Positions 60,004 through 64,000 of a stretch of 64,000 nt of DNA are shown piece after piece. Under the pieces are notes generated by a model. That model saw nothing but the letters and a program-made list of their open reading frames with translations, made no database searches and was not told the DNA's origin. Numbering within the stretch: the first letter of the stretch is position 1; every line of letters begins with the position of its first letter. Made by a program: the position numbers and the translations under genes. The DNA lies in assembly GCA_951640195.1 (NCBI GenBank), contig OX621169.1, forward strand, positions 1,612,001 to 1,676,000. Reading direction: 5' to 3'. Origin of the DNA: Porpolomopsis calyptriformis (lineage: Eukaryota; Basidiomycota; Agaricomycetes; Agaricales; Hygrophoraceae).

Positions 60004-62146
60004 TCAATGGGTTGCTACAATCTCCCTCACTTCCAATCTGAATCCTTCTGGCATACCCATCTCAAACGCAGCCCCAAGATCATCCATGTGCACATGCGGG
60101 CCAAAGCAATACTGTGGAGACAACGCAATGTCTCTTTGCTCCTTCTGAAGCTGCGCAATCGCATATGAAGGGGAGACGAGAAGCGCGGCTGTCCCGCCAC
60201 TAATATTCATAGCGGCAATCTGCGAATCGACTTGTTCAGTCAGTGAGCCCATAAGATCGATCACCTCTATTGTAACATCCGAATGTTTTCTTAGCCCCGT
60301 TTCGCACTCCAGCAACGTGCGTGGTGGCAGCAGCAGATGCCTCGGAGGAGGAAAAGTCTTCCAAAATAACAAAACTATTTTTGACTTTGACTCATAGTCA
60401 AACCATGTTGGCAGATTTACTTGGGGGGATATCGATGGAGCTGTGAGTCCACAGGTCTGTTCAGCGATGGTAAGAATGTCTCTGTTGAGTTGGAAAAGAG
60501 CCGGCAGAAGCCCGGCTTGGTGAAGCTTTGAAAATAGAAGAGTGAGGATGACGGATTGGATGACATGACCTAGAATCTGGGTAAAACCATATTTATCACA
60601 AGACAGAATAAGATCGAACGGAATATTTCATACCAGCCCTTTGGAAATCTTTGGGGAAAGTTTGGGTAGTATAGGACAGAACACAAGCATGCCGGGAAGT
60701 GCAAGAGGTGAAAGGAAACGTGGTTCTTGGTGAGGAGCAATTGACACGATAGCAGTACCAACAATGACCGTCGCAAGATACACTGGCACATGTATACTCA
60801 TAAGCTACGGAAGAAACAGATTAAATCCGATTCACCTCGATGCATATAGTCATCCAACTTCATTTTGCCATTTTTCAAATTGACGAGCTGCCTCAGAGAG
60901 ACGATGCATACACTGAAAGCGCTTACCCCTATGACCATAGGAAGGTTGACGGCGAAGTGGAGCCATCGGGGATGAATTCCGTGGAGAGCAAGGTTGGAGG
61001 TAGAAACGTTGTAGCGAAAGAGGTTGAGCGGGGTGAATTTAATAAAAGTGGAACGTGGTCCTGACGAAGTTGCATTTATGGTCACCGGCAGAAAGGTGGA
61101 GTAGTATGCCGAGTCAATAAATACGAAAACAGCAGAGGTTGCGAGAAAGGTGAGAGATATAGGAAGAAGCTTATAGAAGAGGTCAATCGCTTGTCTGCGG
61201 ATATCGACAGTCTCCCATTGGTCAAAAGGTCTCGCAAAGGAAGTGGGATGATGCCTACTTTCTCCTTGAGGGCGAACGTGAGTGGGAGTATGAAATATGC
61301 ATAAATCCAAGCATAGTCGACAAAGCAAAAGGGGGGAAAGTGACTCGTGTGAAGGTACCGATGGCTAGAATGACGCCAAGAGCAAGACTAAGATATGTTG
61401 ATGAGGTGCTTGACGAGTAATTATAGCCGCTGGTCTATAAACAACATATTCCATAGTCAGCACTTCTGGCGACAAGCATAGAGCGTGGATCCCTTTGAGG
61501 ATTGTGAAGGTTCAAGTTCATTCTTCAAAAGATGCTTCAAGCAGACCAGACATCCAGCTAATATTACCGCTTCTGTGGAATTTGAGAAAGTCCGGATTTG
61601 AAAAGAGAGGATAAAGCCAGAGCAGGCCCATAGACAGAGTGACCGCGATCTCTGGGCGCGAGTCATATTGGAGGGGAGGAGGGAGTAAAAGCAAAGGTCT
61701 AGGAAGAAAAAAGTTCAGTATGCTCTAAGGACGGAATAAATACAACGGCACCTAACAGAAGGGATAGCATGAAAAAAGAAAGCCTTTGAGCAAGGAACAG
61801 GACGGAGGCCGAAGGAGCTGGTCGAAACGGTCACTGTGAACATGACCGAATGAGAGATGCAACGGACCTCTAATCCCTGCAACCCGCAGAGCACATAGAA
61901 ACACGGAGGTCACATAAAGCGGCGGTATGGACCGACTTGGGTTGTAGGGGTCGAATTCCCATGCACGCTGGACATCGATCCCAAACAGGTCACCTTGCAC
62001 GAATGTTAGTTTACGCAATACGGTGAGTTTTCATGCGTACTTGCGACGATTTCTCCGTTCTGAGACCACTCATCGGGGTGTAGAAAGCCAGTGTCTGTGG
62101 TCGAACACCAAAGCCTGAGGCCAATCAAAAATGTGTAGAAAGCCAT
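60004..62146 (-). CDS. SMP3: GPI mannosyltransferase IV (SMP3-type, GT22)
   Basis: ER membrane enzyme that adds the fourth mannose to GPI anchors. Exons (minus): 62041-62146, 61868-61993, 61752-61817, 61698 to about 61450-61560, 61322-61434, 60927-61257, 60634-60804, 60004-60576. N-terminus MAFYTFLIGLRLW; the GT22 catalytic motif HPDEWSQNGEIVA is at about residues 23-35. Further landmarks: SFQIRTFSNSTEAVIL, LGVILAIGTFTRVTF, NLALHGIHPRWLHFAVNLP and SIAPHQEPRFLSPL, followed by the soluble tail with FWKTFPPPRHLLLPP. The SMP3 assignment rests on the HGIHPRWLH and PHQEPRFL blocks. The fourth exon's donor could not be settled, and the 61258-61321 and 60805-60926 introns are inferred from frame. Many hydrophobic spans. 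Confidence 0.85.
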
Positions 62147-62184
62147 GGATAGTCACGTGTTCATTCCTAGCCTTGGCCTTGACC
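62147..62184. promoter_or_regulatory. Very short divergent promoter region
   Basis: Only 38 bp separate the SMP3-type start (62146) and the IRS4-like start (62185), so each gene's promoter must overlap the other's 5' transcribed region. Confidence 0.5.
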
Positions 62185-63831
62185 ATGCCGTCTGCGTCCC
62201 TCAAATCAAGGATCAACGCGTTCGAATCCCTCTCAAACGGTTCACCGCCAATTTCGAGGTATCCTGCAAAGCCTCAGCACCTCCTTGAATCACCCATTCC
62301 GCCTGCCGCCTTTTCCTATGTTGCAATCAAACCGTTCAAGTCGCCTCAGTCATTTTCCCGGTCTCCTTCGTCGTCCCCACCTCACTTGGGCCGAAAGACT
62401 TCATTGATCGACCTCAAGGATTGGGTCGTGGATGATGGTCCTTTTCCTGTCCGGCAGAATGGTTTCGGAACCTTCGCTAAAGGAGAATGGAATGGTCCAG
62501 GCAGGTTTGAGACCAATAAAAGTCACCCTCCCCAGTTGAACTCTTCGGCTGGCATTCTTATCAATTTTGACATCCCATCCAAACCTCTACCGGTGAAGAA
62601 GGCACCTCCCCTCCCACCTCGGAAAGAATCCTACAACTCTCTCAAATCTGTCTCTTCTTCCCATTCTAGTCAAAGTAGAAAGGGCATCCCCACGTCTCCC
62701 GGCGCATTCGCTGTCCAGCATACCTATCCTCCATCGTCCACCCTCCACGTGAAAGATGATCCTCGCCGAGCGGGCCACGCCTCTGCATCTTCTATCTCCT
62801 CGTTCCATTCCGTTTCACTCTCGTCTGACGGTGGAACAACCGATGCCAGTACGTCGTGTACAGTATCCAACTTTATTACATCGGTCCCTATGGATCGTGA
62901 AGGAGGTGAGGTGGACGCTGTCAGCCTAGATGACTCTTTCGAGGATGTTTCCACATTATCCATTGCCAGCCCAACAACCGCAGGAAAACTGGTTTCAAAT
63001 TGGCAATACCCGACGCCGAGACGCCATCCCCCTCGACTCCCACAAAGGCCCCCGGTAGCCAATACCTCCCCTCCAAAAGTCCTTACATTACCCAAAAGTC
63101 AGCCTCGCCCTTCTCCACCACCATCACGGATAAACTCGCAATCCCCATCAGTAGGCGCTTTCCTTGTGTCCCACGCCGGCTCAGATCGCTCTTCTATCCC
63201 CAGCCCCACATCACGCACCCCAATCTCACAAAAAGTCTCCTTAAGACGTCCTCCCCCCATACCCACTTCCGCACGCGGCCGCTACGAGAAAGTGTTCGTC
63301 ACGAATATACTGAACCACCGGAAGCAGACTGCTGCCGCTGCTGCGAAACTAGCGACGCCGTCACCGAAGAAGGTACGGCAAGCAGCGGGCTGGAGGGGGC
63401 TTTCGGTTGATCTTATCACAAATTCTGGCACGAACCGTGATGGAGAGAGGAATGGGACATCTAAAGAGCGACCGGATGAAGAGGTGGACGATGTTGTAGG
63501 ACCGGACGAAAAACTAGATGGACACATTGTCAAACTCATCTGGAGTGCGTCAAAATTGGATCGAGTGAAACTCCGCGAAATCTGGTAAGCCTGAGTTTGG
63601 GTTCTTGCACCCTCGCCCCTGCAGGGCATCATCGTATTGACCGACCCTTTCAGGAACGAATGCGACCCTTCTGGACAAGGTTCTCTCAATCGAGAATCCT
63701 TCATCAAGGGCATGTGGCGTATCGACGAGGAACTTCGACGAGCGCAAGGCAAGCCCTCCCCATCCACTTCCAGCTCCCACCGCAACCGACCCCCACCAAA
63801 AGTTACCACAGCCAAGCCTATCTTGCGCTAA
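62185..63831 (+). CDS. EH-domain protein, IRS4/TAX4-like
   Basis: Predicted 525 aa from exons 62185-63584 and 63654-63831 (intron 69 nt). MPSASLKSRINAFESLSNG is chosen as start; an in-frame ATG at 62131 would extend it across the divergent gene's start. The first 370 residues are low-complexity Ser/Pro-rich with proline ligands (APPLPPRKES, RLPQRPPV). The C-terminal EH domain reads YEKVFVTNILNHR, AGWRGLSVDLITNSG, LDGHIVKLIWSASKLDRVKL, NECDPSGQGSLNRESFIKGM and WRIDEELRRAQ, as in yeast IRS4/TAX4, which bind the phosphatidylinositol 5-phosphatase INP51 and affect autophagy and wall signalling. The function here is inferred from that similarity. Confidence 0.82.
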
Positions 63832-64000
63832 TTTTTTTCGTGCTTTACATATATAGCAGCATTTTTGAGTAATATCCATCTTTCTCGATATAATCAACCA
63901 GTTTCTGAGGAGACCCAAATCCGACACACCAAATGAATCCCGATCTCGGTCAAACGGATTTCGGGTTGATTTGGGAACCATCTAGTAAATCCCTGCGGCA
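63832..64000. other. 3' flank of the EH-domain gene
   Basis: AT-rich start likely to contain its 3' UTR; no gene seen. Confidence 0.4.

Overview
The window is a piece of a filamentous basidiomycete genome, most likely Agaricomycetes. The protein-coding host genes are split by many short GT-AG introns (about 40-80 nt, commonly 50-55). Genes are packed tightly on both strands, and the retrotransposons are Ty3/gypsy chromoviruses (integrase with a C-terminal chromodomain) of the kind common in fungi. Exon joins were inferred by reading frame, splice consensus and family knowledge; there is no transcript evidence.

Left host block (1-15,249): 3' part of BRX1 (ribosome biogenesis), an arrestin-like gene, a CPD1-type 2H phosphoesterase, a DUF1776 SDR-like membrane protein, ATP2 (F1-ATPase beta), divergently an EF-hand external NADH dehydrogenase (NDE1 type), CLP1 (pre-mRNA 3' processing), a roughly 2-kb stretch with only a decayed reading frame, and a small UPF0045/ECM15 gene containing a 5-nt micro-exon. 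ATP2 and the NADH dehydrogenase share a 188-bp divergent promoter.

Middle block (15,250-59,784): 44.5 kb of retrotransposons nested inside each other, resolved by 5-bp target-site duplications. Outer element A (TSD TGTAT) carries element B in its RT (TSD TGTTC), a solo C LTR in ORF3 (TSD AGCGC), reversed element B3 in ORF3 (TSD CGGAC/CGGAT; B3 holds element C, TSD GTTCA, and a 1-kb solo-LTR-like insertion D, TSD GCGGT), and element B2 in its 3' LTR (TSD ATATC). B2 contains A2 (TSD GACCC), which contains reversed C2 (TSD ACTAC), giving four levels. Three families (A, B, C) share one plan: LTR with TGACTCA and TATA boxes, a primer-binding site complementary to the element's own predicted RNA 5' end (self-priming, Tf1/sushi style), gag with a zinc knuckle, a -1 frame step at a TTT-TA(A/G) site, pol (protease-RT-RNase H-integrase-chromodomain), a separate third ORF between pol and the 3' LTR, a hairpin, then the LTR. 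Most coding copies are broken, mainly by CGA to TGA changes, as expected from methyl-CpG decay.

Right host block (59,790-64,000): a GPI mannosyltransferase of the SMP3 type (minus strand) and, divergently with 38 bp between the start codons, an IRS4/TAX4-like EH-domain gene.

The most interesting points are the covarying self-priming signal, the conserved third ORF, the covarying pre-LTR hairpin, and the 5-nt micro-exon.
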